Origin: Mesostigma viride
Taxonomy: Eukaryota; Streptophyta; Mesostigmatophyceae; Mesostigmatales; Mesostigmataceae
Reading direction: 5' to 3'
DNA length: 64,000 nt
Assembly (NCBI GenBank): GCA_009746045.1
Contig: RPFO01000199.1
Coordinates: 294,501 to 358,500, forward strand
Shown here: positions 21,520-32,204 of the stretch, piece by piece
Layout: the number at the start of each line of letters is the position of its first letter
Numbering within the stretch: position 1 is the stretch's first letter
Notes under the pieces: generated by a model
What the model saw: only the letters and a program-made list of their open reading frames with translations
Told to the model about the DNA's origin: nothing
Databases searched by the model: none
Program-made: the position numbers and the translations under genes

Positions 21520-22557
21520 AGTTATTATAAATAGTGACGGAACCTTTTTGCCACTTGGGCAATTAGGTCCGTCACTATTTATCCGGCGAAAACCACTCGC
21601 CGGCATCTATTCCGCGTTAAGTTCACGTGAACGTGGCGCGGAATTGATGCCGGCGAGTGGTTTTCGCCGGATAAATAGTGACGGACCTAATTGCCCAAGT
21701 GGCAAAAAGGTTCCGTCACTATTTATAATAACTAAAACGTCGTAGTGTGGGGGCCGATATCTATCGTACCGCTAATGCCTACTGCAGTACCGAATCTCGC
21801 CTTAACGATATTCCAACCGGGCATATTTTCCCTTCTGGCACTTTCGTTTGGCCTTCTGGTATCAATTCCTTCCGGTATTCGGAAATACCTGTGTCACCAC
21901 AGGGATTCGAACCCCCGACTTACGAGGTCTTAGTTATTATAAATAGTGACGGAACCTTTTTGCCACTTGGGCAATTAGGTCCGTCACTATTTATCCGGCG
22001 AAAACCACTCGCCGGCATCTATTCCGCGTTAAGTTCACGTGAACGTGGCGCGGAATTGATGCCGGCGAGTGGTTTTCGCCGGATAAATAGTGACGGACCT
22101 AATTGCCCAAGTGGCAAAAAGGTTCCGTCACTATTTATAATAACTAAGACCTCGTAAGTCGGGGGTTCGAATCCCTGTGGTGACACAGGTATTTCCGAAT
22201 ACCGGAAGGAATTGATACCAGAAGGCCAAACGAAAGTGCCAGAAGGGAAAATATGCCCGGTTGGAATATCGTTAAGGCGAGATTCGGTACTGCAGTAGGC
22301 ATTAGCGGTACGATAGATATCGGCCCCCACACTACGACGTTTTAGTTATTATAAATAGTGACGGAACCTTTTTGCCACTTGGGCAATTAGGTCCGTCACT
22401 ATTTATCCGGCGAAAACCACTCGCCGGCATCAATTCCGCGCCACGTTCACGTGAACTTAACGCGGAATAGATGCCGGCGAGTGGTTTTCGCCGGATAAAT
22501 AGTGACGGACCTAATTGCCCAAGTGGCAAAAAGGTTCCGTCACTATTTATAATAACT
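21520..22557. mobile_element. Triple-palindrome foldback element (1038 bp), TSD CCTCT
   Basis: Three copies of a roughly 215-bp near-perfect palindrome (21520-21733, 21931-22146, 22344-22557). Each starts AGTTATTATAAATAGTGACGG and ends with its complement. They are joined by a 197-base spacer and then the same spacer inverted. The third palindrome is also inverted (its off-centre GTTAAG/CGTGGC asymmetry is reversed), so the whole element is one mirror-symmetric unit centred at 22038/22039. CCTCT repeats at 21515-21519 and 22558-22562. The spacer carries a tRNA 3'-half-like segment. Confidence 0.9.
22146..22190 (+). other. tRNA 3'-half-like segment in palindrome spacer
   Basis: Reads GTCGGGGGTTCGAATCCC followed by TGTGGTGAC, like a T-arm and acceptor strand, with a B-box GGTTCGAATCC. 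The same segment lies inverted at about 21890-21930. No matching 5' half is found, so it is not a tRNA gene. Confidence 0.5.
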
Positions 22558-23784
22558 CCTCTTCCTCGCTATCCCCGGAAACAGGGCACACAGGCGCATC
22601 CCGATAAGCGCACGTGCTCCATGCTCGGCAAAGTAGGCATTGCAGTCATCCTTTGCTGCTGCCCTGGCGGCGGTGGCAGTCTTGTAATGCTCAAAGTCAA
22701 TCTGCGGGTGCTCTTTCAACGCCGCCACCGTGGCAGCTGACAGTTTGCCGGTACTGATTAGCTCAGGCTGGTGCACCTTTGCCGTACCGCCCACTGTCCA
22801 GTGCTGCAGGTGTACATCAGAAATGGGGACCGTCATCCCTGCGCTGCCGCCACCTAATGTCACTCTAGAAAACTGGCCCGTCCACGACGGTGCGTAGTAA
22901 GGAGAGGCGACAATGCTGTCACGCTCCGTGCGATCGCCTTCCAGATCAAGGACCTTAACCAGCATGTGTGGTGCCCACGGCATTCCCTGCCCGCAGGTGA
23001 CGGCTGGCCGCTTAACAACGAGTAGGTCGCTGCGTCGTATGAGGCTTCCATTCACCTTGAAGGTGTGCCTGCCGGAAATCAGTGTGCGCAAAGCGGGCGT
23101 TGCCGTTGATGTGCTCCCTCGCGCAGCGGGCGCACATGTGCGGTTGATCTGCGCTTGACTCTCGCGGGCAGGGCAAGCGACGTGTGAGATGACTTGTTTT
23201 ATGGGCAGCCTCAGTGCTCGTGTTGCCCGCGCAACCGACTGGTCGCCTGCAGATCGCAGCGGTAAGGGTACCGCCTTGTTCGCTTGCAGTTCACGCTTCT
23301 CTTTGAGCTTTTGCTCCATGATGTCGAACAGATTCTCGTTGTTGGCACGCACATCCTCCACGGACTTTGGCACCTGCTCAATCCATCCGTCCAGCAACTG
23401 CTGCTTCTCAGCGGCGACGATGTCAGGAAAAAGGCTGTGAAGGCTAGCGCAGGTACATCTCCTGGCACCGCCCTCGTCCCATTCAAAAAGCGGCACTAGA
23501 CCAGGACTTCCTTTGGGGGCCTTGCCACGCTCTATGAGGAGGCACCCATAGACAGGATCTCCCTGCGGGGTGTACCCAATGGGCGTGACCCCGTCACAAG
23601 CCTCGCCATTAGGCCCTGTGGGCTGCCACTTGTTCACCGGTGCATTTACCAACGTCTCCGATGCGGCTAGGCGCCAGCGGACATACACGGTCATATCCGG
23701 GCCCCAAAACACTTCGAGATCGAACACCTTCGAAGAGCGGTGCCTCTCCCTCTCGGCTTCGGTTGCTGGCTCATCATCCAAGTC

Positions 23785-24094
23785 GGCGGTGGCGCCCGCG
23801 CCCGCACCCGCGCCGGCGCCTGCGCCCCCACCCCGCCCGCGCCCGCGCGCGCGCCTTGGGTGGCGCCCGCGCCCGCACCCGCGCCGGCGCCTGCGCCCCC
23901 GCCCCCGCCCCCGCCCGGGCCCGCGCCCGGGCCCGCGCCTTGGGTGGCGCCCGCGCCCGCACCCGCGCCGGCGCCTGCGCCCCCGCCCCCGCCCCGCCCG
24001 GGCCCGCGCCCGGGCCCGCGCCTTGGGTGGCGCCCGCGCCCGCACCCGCACCTTCTCCCCCGCCCCCGCCCCCGCCCGCGCCCCCGCCCGCGCC
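23785..24094. repeat. GCGCCC-type hexanucleotide repeat in coding context
   Basis: Repeats of GCCCGCGCCC and GCGCCTTGGGTGGCGCCC (four larger blocks). They lie within the N-terminal part of the split minus-strand gene and read Gly/Ala/Arg there; all other frames are compositional. Confidence 0.8.
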
Positions 24095-24360
24095 ATGGGT
24101 GTGGCCCGCGGCTGGCTTCTTCGGAAATGCGTCCATCGATTTCACCCACCGGCCGTCAGCGGTGGATGCACCCTTTCGGCCACGTTGTGACATCAAGCGC
24201 GGCGTCCCCAATAGAACAGTCATGCAATATGAATAATCATTAGTATCAACGATGCGTTCATGCAGGCGTGAACTGTGAAATACAACAAGCATGCAACAAC
24301 GACTCTAGCACACTTAGTAAATACTGCTCATAATATCTGTGGCACATGCAACATGGTTAA

Positions 24361-26059
24361 CCCCTAAATGGGCAGAAATACTGCCGATGCATCGGCTGTA
24401 ACTTCACAATTTTGCAAACCAGATGCCATCCAACCCACCCATATCCAATGGCTGTCCTTGGGGGCCAAGCATGTCCATGAGTTGCCCTTCGGGTTGGTAT
24501 ATCACAACCTTACATATATGCAGGGTAGGCCATGTATAACTGCCGTCAAAGTCAGGGGGGTCAAGACGAGCGTTTTCATTTTTGGTAGAATGTGCATTTT
24601 GAATTATGTTGTAAGAGCTAGGCACCTACCACTTCAGGGATGATAAACAATTAGTTGCTGAACAGTTTGAGCCATTGGGGTCATCATTTGGGTGGGTATA
24701 CCAGCAGTTACACCCAGTACAGCCCATAGGGGTACCGTTGGTAAAAAGCAACCAAGGGGGTAGGAGTGGGCATACTACCTACTAATACCTACTAATATGG
24801 CCCCCAACCATGCCACACAATACATTTCCCTTCCACAATGATGGGGAAACATAACTGCATCATCACACTGCCCTTACATGGCACCTATGTGCAGGTGCCA
24901 CCTTGTCCATGCACGTAGGTAACGTGGTACGGATACCCTACGCAAGGCATGCATTCTAGAAGGCAGCCACCAACAAACTAGTGATTTTAAGCCTATTTCA
25001 GCTTGCCCTAGCAAGGATAAACTAGGCCTAAGCTGCTATAGCTTGCCAGGTGATGGCCAGCACACCTGGTGGCACATGCTGACAATGGGAAGCTTCTACT
25101 CACCGGTTACATGCTTGATGATGCCACAGAGACCAGCCAACTGCCTCACACTCATGCAATATGTGTGTGGGAAATGTATAACAAACATATATGGAGGTAT
25201 TCAAACCCATACAGCCTCTAAAACTTATCACCATCACCCTGTGGCAGGTCAACTGACTGAGGGAAGCATCTAAGAAGGGTGTTTTAGAAAGGGGCCAGGC
25301 CAGGGTCAAGAAAGAGCATGAATAATGCGAAAAGAATGTGCTACACAAGCTAGAACGTATATATAAACGTCAAACATCGATAGGAAAACGATGATTAAGC
25401 TTTACCAGGCATGGATGGCGTTACCTTGGCCCAGGCGGTGGCCGCAAAATGGCGCATTTCAGCACACCAAAGTTGTGCAGCATGGTCACTGGATTCGGCG
25501 ATTTCTGGCCACCCTTGCACGTTTAAGACTACTATGTATCATAAAAAGTACAAAGAAACCGATATATCCTTTAAAATACGCCGGAAAGGTATTGCTGTCA
25601 ACGTTTCTATCGTCCGGCCTGATCGCAGTTTTTTCCAGCAAGAACGCTGCCGACACCTATCAAATGGCATTCCCGCGAACCAAAAATTGGCCTGTATCAT
25701 CTTTAGGACGTTTAAAATCAATTTCCTGAGTTTGGTCAGAAAATTCGAACGAAAACGTAAATGCCATGCGTGGGCGCAAGCCGCCATGGCCAGGTCGTCG
25801 TTTTCCGGAATGCACGTTGTACGTGAAAAAGTACCCTGACCCCTTGTACTTTGACCGGCCAGAACACCTCTATAACTTTGTCAGAAGTATGCAAACCCTA
25901 GTACCATGCTGTGAGGAAAATTATAAACTTTCGATCTTCTCAGCTAAACGTTTCCTAATTCTCAATAGTTTTCGCGGCATTTGGTCCCCCGAGAAGGGGC
26001 CGACGTGTCGGCTGTAACTCAGTTTTAGGCGGAAAATCGGCAGCCAGACCATTTAGGGG
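24361..26059. mobile_element. P1 TTAA-flanked (piggyBac-like) element, complete
   Basis: Bounded by TTAA at 24357-24360 and 26060-26063. Termini are CCCCTAAATGGGCAG on the left and, read inward, CCCCTAAATGGTCTG on the right. Just inside each end lies a palindrome (GCCGATGCATCGGC at 24383-24396; GCCGACGTGTCGGC at 25999-26012). The TTAA duplication and C-run start suit the piggyBac superfamily. At 1.7 kb, with no recognisable transposase, it is probably non-autonomous. Partial copies are at 1-1073 and 49752-50470. Confidence 0.8.
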
Positions 26060-26063
26060 TTAA

Positions 26064-26393
26064 AACACACATGGATGACCTGTATGGCTGCACATGAACT
26101 GTCCACCTAGAGAAGACTAGAAATTCAGCATGATATCAAGAGCCATCAACACAAATATATGTCTTACCGCAGCTTAGGGCTTCCTCCGGTTGAGTTGGCG
26201 CATCGAGCTTGTCGAGCCCTGCTCGAAGTAATGCTCAAATGCGATGCCCAGGCCCGCCAGCACATCATCAAATGTGATTAGTTTCACAGGTGGTCCAAAC
26301 GTGACGAGTTCCAAACGTGGTTGCTAATTTTCAGGCAGTGCCTGAAGGCCGCCTCGCAAACGCGAAAGTGAAAAGGGGTCACAAACCCTGTGT
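26064..26393. other. No gene recognised
   Basis: Unique-looking DNA between P1 and the minus-strand open frame; no motif seen. Confidence 0.4.
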
Positions 26394-26903
26394 TCATATC
26401 CTTGACTCCCCCGTCGAGAACGAACCGAAAACCAGCGCAACGAACTTGTGACGAGTAGATGACGACATCGTGATTATGGCGTCGTACCCCCCCTGGTGCA
26501 GCAGCTGCTTTATCGCCGCCTTCCTGTCCTCTTGCTTCCGCCCGGGCGAAAACCAGGCGCTTCGCAATGCCTGGAGATGTGATATTCTAATGGGCTTCAT
26601 GCACTCGTGGCCGCACTTACAGTCGAACGTCTCGTCGGTCACTAGGCTGCCGGCATGGGTGCTGCCGCTTAGCACTATGGCTGCGAACTTGCGCTTCCCA
26701 TGGTGTCCCATCACCATGATAGCGCGAAAGCCAGGAAGCAGATAGCCACGATTATGTCCCAGCAAAGCCATAGCACACCTTCCGTTTCGACCGCCATGTC
26801 GGCCACTAGTCCGGATAGCTCCATGTGCACCTGACCTTAACACTAATCGCACAAACAGCAACAATTTTGCAAGCAAGAAGACATGGCTACCTCGGCATTT
26901 CAT
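26394..26903 (-). CDS. Unrecognised ORF with Cys-rich segment
   Basis: A 169-residue minus-strand frame. Its middle reads VTDETFDCKCGHECMKPI, a possible zinc-binding Cys cluster (CxC...C), followed by a basic helical stretch (RKQEDRKAAIKQLL). Segments of this sort occur in proteins near some DNA transposases, but I cannot assign a family. The first 40 codons lie in a sequence repeated inverted at about 28560-28690, so the frame starts inside a repeat arm. It may be a transposon ORF fragment. Confidence 0.35.
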   Translation of the reverse strand: MKCRGSHVFLLAKLLLFVRLVLRSGAHGAIRTSGRHGGRNGRCAMALLGHNRGYLLPGFRAIMVMGHHGKRKFAAIVLSGSTHAGSLVTDETFDCKCGHECMKPIRISHLQALRSAWFSPGRKQEDRKAAIKQLLHQGGYDAIITMSSSTRHKFVALVFGSFSTGESRI

Positions 26904-27375
26904 GAAATGTACTTCGTGAAATGCACTCCGTGAAATGTACTAAGGAACGTGATTGGCCGCCGGGTTGGTCTGTACGCCGCACTTTTGCGATAAAATGCGG
27001 GATAAAGCATATTATGGGCCTCGACGTATTTTACGCGTATTTTACGTCTGACCACGCGGTTTGGACTTGGAATTTTTCGGGGGTACCAGCGGCAGCGGGC
27101 ACTGGCGCGGTGCCCAGGTTCTGGGCGCGGCGCGCTCACTGCACATTTGAGATTTTTACTACTAGAAGTAGATGCGTACAGTTCTTTTCATAAAGCGCAA
27201 GCCTTGCAAAATGTTTGGCCGGTAGGAGACAGCTAAACCCTAAACTAGGTACATAACGCATAAATAACAGTGTGCCAGCAAATGCCAGCTGTGCTACTGA
27301 CGGTGTAATGCAATATAGCGACGACGAGGCCAGTGCGACTGTGCGACAGTGTGCAGCCATTTTCGATTTGCAGCC

Positions 27376-27940
27376 ATGAAGAAGAAAGGGCCTGAATGGG
27401 ATTTCGTTCTCGAGAAGAAAGAAGCAGTCACAGATGCTGTTAGTAACAAAACGCAGTTTGTGTCGAATAAGTTCTGCTCATTTTGCAACAAGAAGTTCTC
27501 ATACGGGGCGGGGGCAATCAGCGTATTCCGAGTCCGTGCACACTTTGCCGGAATCGCAGGGGAAGGGATGTTACCCTGCGACAAAATTCCACCGAATATC
27601 CGGAGCAGGTTTCTCAGGATGTGTAACAACAAGTCGCAGCAGTCAGACGCCAAGAAGCAGCACAATTTGAACAGGGCAATGGCGGAGATGGGAGGGGCAG
27701 CTGCGCCGGCTGACTTGTCGTCGGTTCCCAGCAAAGGCCAGCTGAGCATCACCAAATGGCTGGTTCCCGTCGACGAGAAAGGTGTCCAGCTGCTGGCTGC
27801 CGAATTTTTTATCGAGAACGGCATTGCTTCAATGCGGCTGAGAGCGCCTCTTTCAAGCAGATGGTGGCCGGCATGATCCAGTACAAAGGAGGGCACGTCA
27901 CCCCTCCTTCTCGGAAGTTGTGTCTTATGTCCTCTCATGC
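27376..27940 (+). pseudogene. hAT-type transposase N-terminal fragment
   Basis: Starts MKKKGPEWDFVLEKKEA. A BED-type zinc finger follows: FCSFCNKKF (CxxC), then RAHFAGIAGEGMLPCDKIP (H and final C). A linker leads to AAEFFIENGIA. A frameshift near 27826-27834 moves the match to another frame: FNAAESASFKQMVAGMIQY, then a PPSRK segment, the usual start of the hAT catalytic domain. The rest of the transposase, including the catalytic residues, is missing; AT-rich sequence follows at 27967. Family assignment comes from motif order. Confidence 0.6.
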
Positions 27941-28271
27941 ATTATATAGTGGATGGCTTTCCTTACAATCAATTAATTAATTGAATCCTTACTATTCCCG
28001 TTGCAGCATGCTCCCCCCTGCATTTAACAAATCATAATCAGATAGGATTGCAGGGCATAAATGGAAGATGTTAATAAATAAGCATATACACCAAATTTCA
28101 GTTGTAATAACTGCATGACCATCATCAAGGAGCGTGCTAATTGGGTGACTGACAATTGGACCACAAAAACTGTCGCGCATTTTACCACCGCGTATTTTAT
28201 ACCCCCCACGTATAATACGCGTATTTTAAGTCCACGTATTATACCCCGCACACGTATTTTCCAACCTGGAT

Positions 28272-28490
28272 TGGCCGGCGTTCGCTCGCCAAATCTGGCA
28301 AAATGTACTAAGGCACGTGATTGGTCTCGCAAAATGTACTAAGGAACGTGATTGGTCAGAATCGATTCTGTTTGCTGCAATTAAAATTCCCTACAGAATC
28401 AACGCCGGCCAATCACGTTCCTTAGTACATTTTGCGAGACCAATCACGTGCCTTAGTACATTTTGCCAGATTTGGCGAGCAAACGCCGGC
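28272..28490. repeat. Palindrome with iterated 25-bp motif
   Basis: Arms 28272-28370 and 28395-28490 are inverted copies. Each arm has two copies of a motif like AAAATGTACTAAGGAACGTG followed by ATTGG. Another copy is at 26930-26955 and an inverted one near 28486-28512. Such iterated sites resemble transposase-binding arrays (inference). Confidence 0.6.
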
Positions 28491-28699
28491 CAATCACGTT
28501 CCTTAGTACATTTCACGGAGTGCATTTCACGAAGTACATTTCACGAAATGCCGAGGTAGCCATGTCTTCTTGCTTGCAAAATTGTGGCTGTTTGTGCAAT
28601 TAGTGTCAAGGTCAGGTGCACATTGAGCTATCCGGACTAGTGGCCGACATGGCGGTCGAAACGGAAGGTGTGCTATGGCTTTGCTGGGATGATTATCAT

Positions 28700-29300
28700 C
28701 GTAGTACATCATATGTATTGCATTACATTTCACGAAGTACATTTCATGGAGGCAGAGGGAAAGTTCCTGTTCATGGTGAGTCGGGGTTAGCAATCACGGC
28801 AATGTCGATACATGTACTTGCAGTATATACAAATGCCATAATGTCCTTAGATGCAGCATGAATGTCTATTGTTCGGATTTCTTTTATCACGATGCTTAGG
28901 ATGCCTTCCGACAGAAATCTGCTGCGCTACAGGTCGGGAATACCTGAACTTGATATGCGTGGCCAGTGGCCATGGCAGCCGGGGTCGGTAAGAATTAACT
29001 TCGATAGCCATGAATAATGCGGAAAGTGAACGTTGTCCACCCGCTGCACAGGGAAAATGGCTGCACTGGAACGGCCTGACGTGATACTGTCGCAAAGCAG
29101 TTCTCATAAGCCGACATGTACACATTCGACTTATGATCGATAATCGGCGCAGGCCTTCGACATTCAAGCGCGCATCGAAACGTCGTGAGGATTTCGGACA
29201 TTTAGATGAAGTTGGATTGTTTTCGGCCCTCGTATTTGCCATGATCTTGGCCATCCAATCTTTTTGCTTAATGCACAGTTTGCGTTTGCAGTTAAGCGTA
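28700..29300. other. No gene recognised
   Basis: Short frames only. The start (28730-28760) still carries the ATTTCACGAAGTACATTTCA motif of the neighbouring repeat. Confidence 0.4.
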
Positions 29301-29315
29301 GGTACATGACAAGCT

Positions 29316-29412
29316 TGCGTTTGCGTTTGCGTTTGCGTTTGCGTTTGCGTTTGCGTTTGCGTTTGCTTTTGCGTTTGCGTTTGCGTTTGCGTTTGCGTTT
29401 GCCTTTGCCTTT
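29316..29412. repeat. TTTGCG hexanucleotide array
   Basis: Perfect or near-perfect GCGTTT repeats, with TTTGCC/TTTGCT variants at 29365 and 29400-29412. Confidence 0.95.
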
Positions 29413-29905
29413 GCGTATACATTTGCATGTGCGCTTGCGTTGCCGTTTGCTTATGCGTCCCAATGTATGTCTGGCTTTGGGCAATTCTTGGCTTTGGGCA
29501 ATTCTTGTCGTTGGGATATGAGTGGGTGCTGGCGGTGGTGTTACTGTCGGCAGGTAGAGTGGCATTGGCTTCAACTTCTGTTGCTTTTTCATTGCATTTG
29601 CATTTTCATTGGGTCTCTGCAGTTAACAACTGCTTTAAATATCTTTGTTAATAGCCGGCTTCAGCTGTAATTGCGATTGCATGTTGCTTTTGAACTGCAT
29701 TCGCACTGGGCACATGCAGTGGGCATTAGGCATTGGTAGTGCAATTACACATGCAGTCACACTTGCAATTGCAATGAAGTTGAAATTGAAGCTGCAGCTA
29801 AAATTTGCTACGTGCCTACTGGTACAGTCGCATGTGCAGTCAACTTTGTGCTTGTTTATTATGATTTCTTCTTGCTTTTTGTATTGTGTGGTGGTTAGAA
29901 TGGTG
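29413..29905. other. No gene recognised
   Basis: Moderately repetitive TTTGC/TTGCA-rich DNA; frames are short and biased in composition. Confidence 0.4.
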
Positions 29906-29906
29906 A

Positions 29907-30026
29907 TGGCAGGGGCAGGAGCAGGGGCAGGGGCAGGGGCAGGGGCAGGGGCAGGGGCAGGGGCAGGGGCAGGGGCAGGGGCAGGGGCAGGGGCAGGGGC
30001 AGGGGCAGGGGCAGGGGCAGGGGCAA
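29907..30026. repeat. GGGGCA hexanucleotide array
   Basis: About twenty GGGGCA units, with G-quadruplex potential on the plus strand. Frames read Gly/Ala or Ala/Pro and are artefacts. Confidence 0.95.
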
Positions 30027-30296
30027 TCATGAGTTGCTTTCGGCCTGGCATGTGCGCCAGAACTGGCATATGTGCTCGCAATGCAGCTTGCTACTCTTGT
30101 TCCTTTTGTTTGCCTTTTCTTTTGTTTGGGAACTGTTCGTGCAGGGGGGTGGGATGAGGCCGCGAGTCTCTGGGCAGGGGCATTGACGTGGGTAGGTGTG
30201 TGTCTGGGCTAAGTCTGCAATTGTCGCTGCTGTGCTGTACTTCTGGCTGTGGCTTACGGTGCATTTGTGGCTTGGAGTAGGGGTGAGGCTAGGGTG

Positions 30297-31003
30297 GGCG
30301 CAGGCGCGGGCGTGGGCGCGGGCGTGGGCGTGAGCGTGGGCATGGGCGCGGGCGTGGGCGTGGGCGTGGGCGTGGGCGTGGGTGTGGGCGTGGGCGTGGG
30401 CGTGGGCGTGGGCGTGGGCGTGGGCGTGGGCGTGGGCGTGGGCGTGGGCTGGGCGTGGGCGTGGGCGTGGGCGTGGGCGTGGGCGTGGGCGTGGGCGTGG
30501 GCGTGGGCGTGGGCGTGGGCGTGGGCGTGGGCGTGGGCGTGGGCGTGGGCGTGGGCGTGGGCGTGGGCGTGGGCGTGGGCGTGGGCGTGGGCGTGGGCGT
30601 GGGCGTGGGCGTGGGTGTGGCGTGGGCGTGGGCGTGTGGGGTGGGCGTGGGCGTGGGCGTGGGCGTGGGCGTGGGCGTGGGCGTGGGTGTGGGCGTGGGC
30701 GTGGGCGTGGGCGTGGGCGTGGGCGTGGGCGTGGGCGTGGGCGTGGGCGTGGGCGTGGGCGTGGGCGTGGGCGTGGGCGTGGGCGTGGGCGTGGGCGTGG
30801 GCGTGGGCGTGGGCGTGGGCGTGGGCGTGGGCGTGGGCGTGGGCGTGGGCGTGGGCGTGGGCGTGGGCGTGGGCGTGGGCGTGGGCGTGGGCGTGGGCGT
30901 GGGCGTGGGCGTGGGCGTGGGCGTGGGCGTGGGCGTGGGCGTGGGCGTGGGCGTGGCGTGGGCGTGGGCGTGGGCGTGGGCGTGGGCGTGGGCGTGGGCG
31001 TGG
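30297..31003. repeat. GGGCGT hexanucleotide array, first block
   Basis: About 700 bases of GGGCGT with few interruptions (for example at 30450, 30615-30640 and 30954). A strand-asymmetric G-run array. The long Gly/Val, Ala/Trp and Gly/Arg frames are artefacts. Confidence 0.97.
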
Positions 31004-31109
31004 GTAGCTGTGTGTCTCAGCTACGTCTGCTATTGTTGCAGCTACGCTCTACTTCTGGCTGTGGCTTTGGGTATATTTGTGGCTTGGAGTAGGGGTGAGG
31101 CTAGGGTGG
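31004..31109. repeat. Duplicated spacer between hexamer arrays
   Basis: The segment 31035-31110 ('cttctggctgtggctt...ggagtaggggtgaggctagggtgggcg') repeats 30240-30300, so the spacer plus array appears as a larger tandem duplication. Confidence 0.7.
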
Positions 31110-31398
31110 GCGTAGCCGCGGGCGTGGGCGTGGGCGTGGGCGTGGGCGTGGGCGTGGGCGTGGGCGTGGGCGTGGGCGTGGGCGTGGGCGTGGGCGTGGG
31201 CGTGGGCGTGGGCGTGGGCGTGGGCGTGGGCGTGGGCGTGGGCGTGGGCGTGGGCGTGGGCGTGGGCGTGGGCGTGGGCGTGGGCGTGGGCGTGGGCGTG
31301 GGCGTGGGCGTGGGCGTGGGCGTGGGCGTGGGCGTGGGCGTGGGCGTGGGCGTGGGCGTGGGCGTGGGCGTGGGCGTGGGCGTGGGCGTGGGCGTGGG
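31110..31398. repeat. GGGCGT hexanucleotide array, second block
   Basis: Nearly uninterrupted GGGCGT repeats, about 290 bases. Confidence 0.97.
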
Positions 31399-31429
31399 TG
31401 AGAATGGGCGGGTGCGGGGGCAGGGGCGT

Positions 31430-31672
31430 GGGCATGGGCGGGGGCGGGGGCGGGGGCGGGGGCGGGGGCGGGGGCGGGGGCGGGGCGGGGCGGGGGCGGG
31501 GGCGGGGGCGGGGGCGGGGCGGGGCGGGGGCGGGGCGGGCGGGGGCGGGGGCGGGGCGGGGGCGGGGGCGGGGGCGGGGCGGGGCGGGGGCGGGGGCGGG
31601 GGCGGGGGCGGGGCGGGGGCGGGGGCGGGGGCGGGGCGGGGGCGGGGCGGGGCGGGGGCGGGGGCATGGGCG
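31430..31672. repeat. GGGGGC array
   Basis: GGGGGC with GGGGC variants, following the GGGCGT block. Very strong G-quadruplex potential. Confidence 0.95.
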
Positions 31673-32204
31673 TGTGCATGGGCGTTGGGGGGTCAGGGGG
31701 GCTGGGGTTGGGTTTGGGTGGGTGGGTCATTGGTGCAATGTTTGGAGTTGGGGCTTGTGTGTGTGTGGGGGTGGGGGCATGGGGATTGCCATGCGCGTGC
31801 GCGCGGGCGTCCGCGTGATCCTCTGTTCGTGTACATGTTCATGCATGTGCCATGACGGCACAATGCATGTCAGATTCGTGACTTTATCGTGTGTTCCCTA
31901 GTTGCAAGTATTACTGCTAAAATTCATTGCAGCATTCCATTCCTTGCATAATGCTTGATTGCTTGCATCGGTTCATTCTATACTTCGATCATGACCTGAA
32001 GTGCTTAAGTATTACCAGACTCTCGCGCAGTGTCAGAATGTCCAATTTTTAGCACACATGCATGTTTGCACACCAAAGCCCTCATTCCCATGTTGATAAG
32101 GCTAAGTAAAACAATTTTTTTTGGTGCGGTGATCCATGAAATGCAGCTGTGAATGGCTCTAGGAGGTCACCAATGGTGGCCAGACCTGTTATTGAGCATT
32201 GGGA
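31673..32204. other. No gene recognised
   Basis: GT-rich at first, then AT-rich unique DNA. No coding region supported. Confidence 0.45.

Larger units (their letters stand above)
21280..24193 (-). pseudogene. Unrecognised gene split by a palindromic element
   Basis: Minus-strand gene of unknown function. The likely start at 24193 gives MSQRGRKGASTADGRWVKSM, then a long Gly/Ala/Arg repeat coded by GGGCGC-type hexamers, where the frame shifts. From about 23790 one clean frame of some 400 residues follows, with features such as DLEVFWGPDMTVYVRW, GRHTFKVNGSLIRRSD and EHPQIDFEHYKTATAARAAA. At 22558 it runs into the palindromic element. Beyond the element (below 21515) coding resumes in the same frame once the 5-bp duplication is counted once: RERFHGWVTKVQERGG, then LIKAMWADGQYEDY, a Tudor-like pattern (inference). 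A stop or a short intron follows near 21300, then an acidic run. I do not recognise the family. Confidence 0.6.
26770..28690. mobile_element. Inverted-repeat element around a hAT fragment
   Basis: The segment 26770-26960 is inverted at 28485-28690 (shared GTACTTCGTGAAATGCACTC, the AAGACATGGCTACCTCGGCA stretch, and more). A GTATTTTACGCGTATTTTA stretch near 27025-27045 has a counterpart near 28190-28230. An additional palindrome occupies 28272-28490. The core holds the broken hAT-type ORF. Exact ends and TSD were not resolved. Confidence 0.55.

Noticed and set aside
22146-22190. A tRNA gene split by the palindrome
   Set aside because: Only the 3' half is present; neither side of the palindrome gives a matching 5' half.
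30249-31901. Very long open frames across the hexanucleotide arrays (Gly/Val, Ala/Trp, Gly/Arg, Pro/Arg)
   Set aside because: A six-base unit without a stop keeps several frames open; composition explains them fully.
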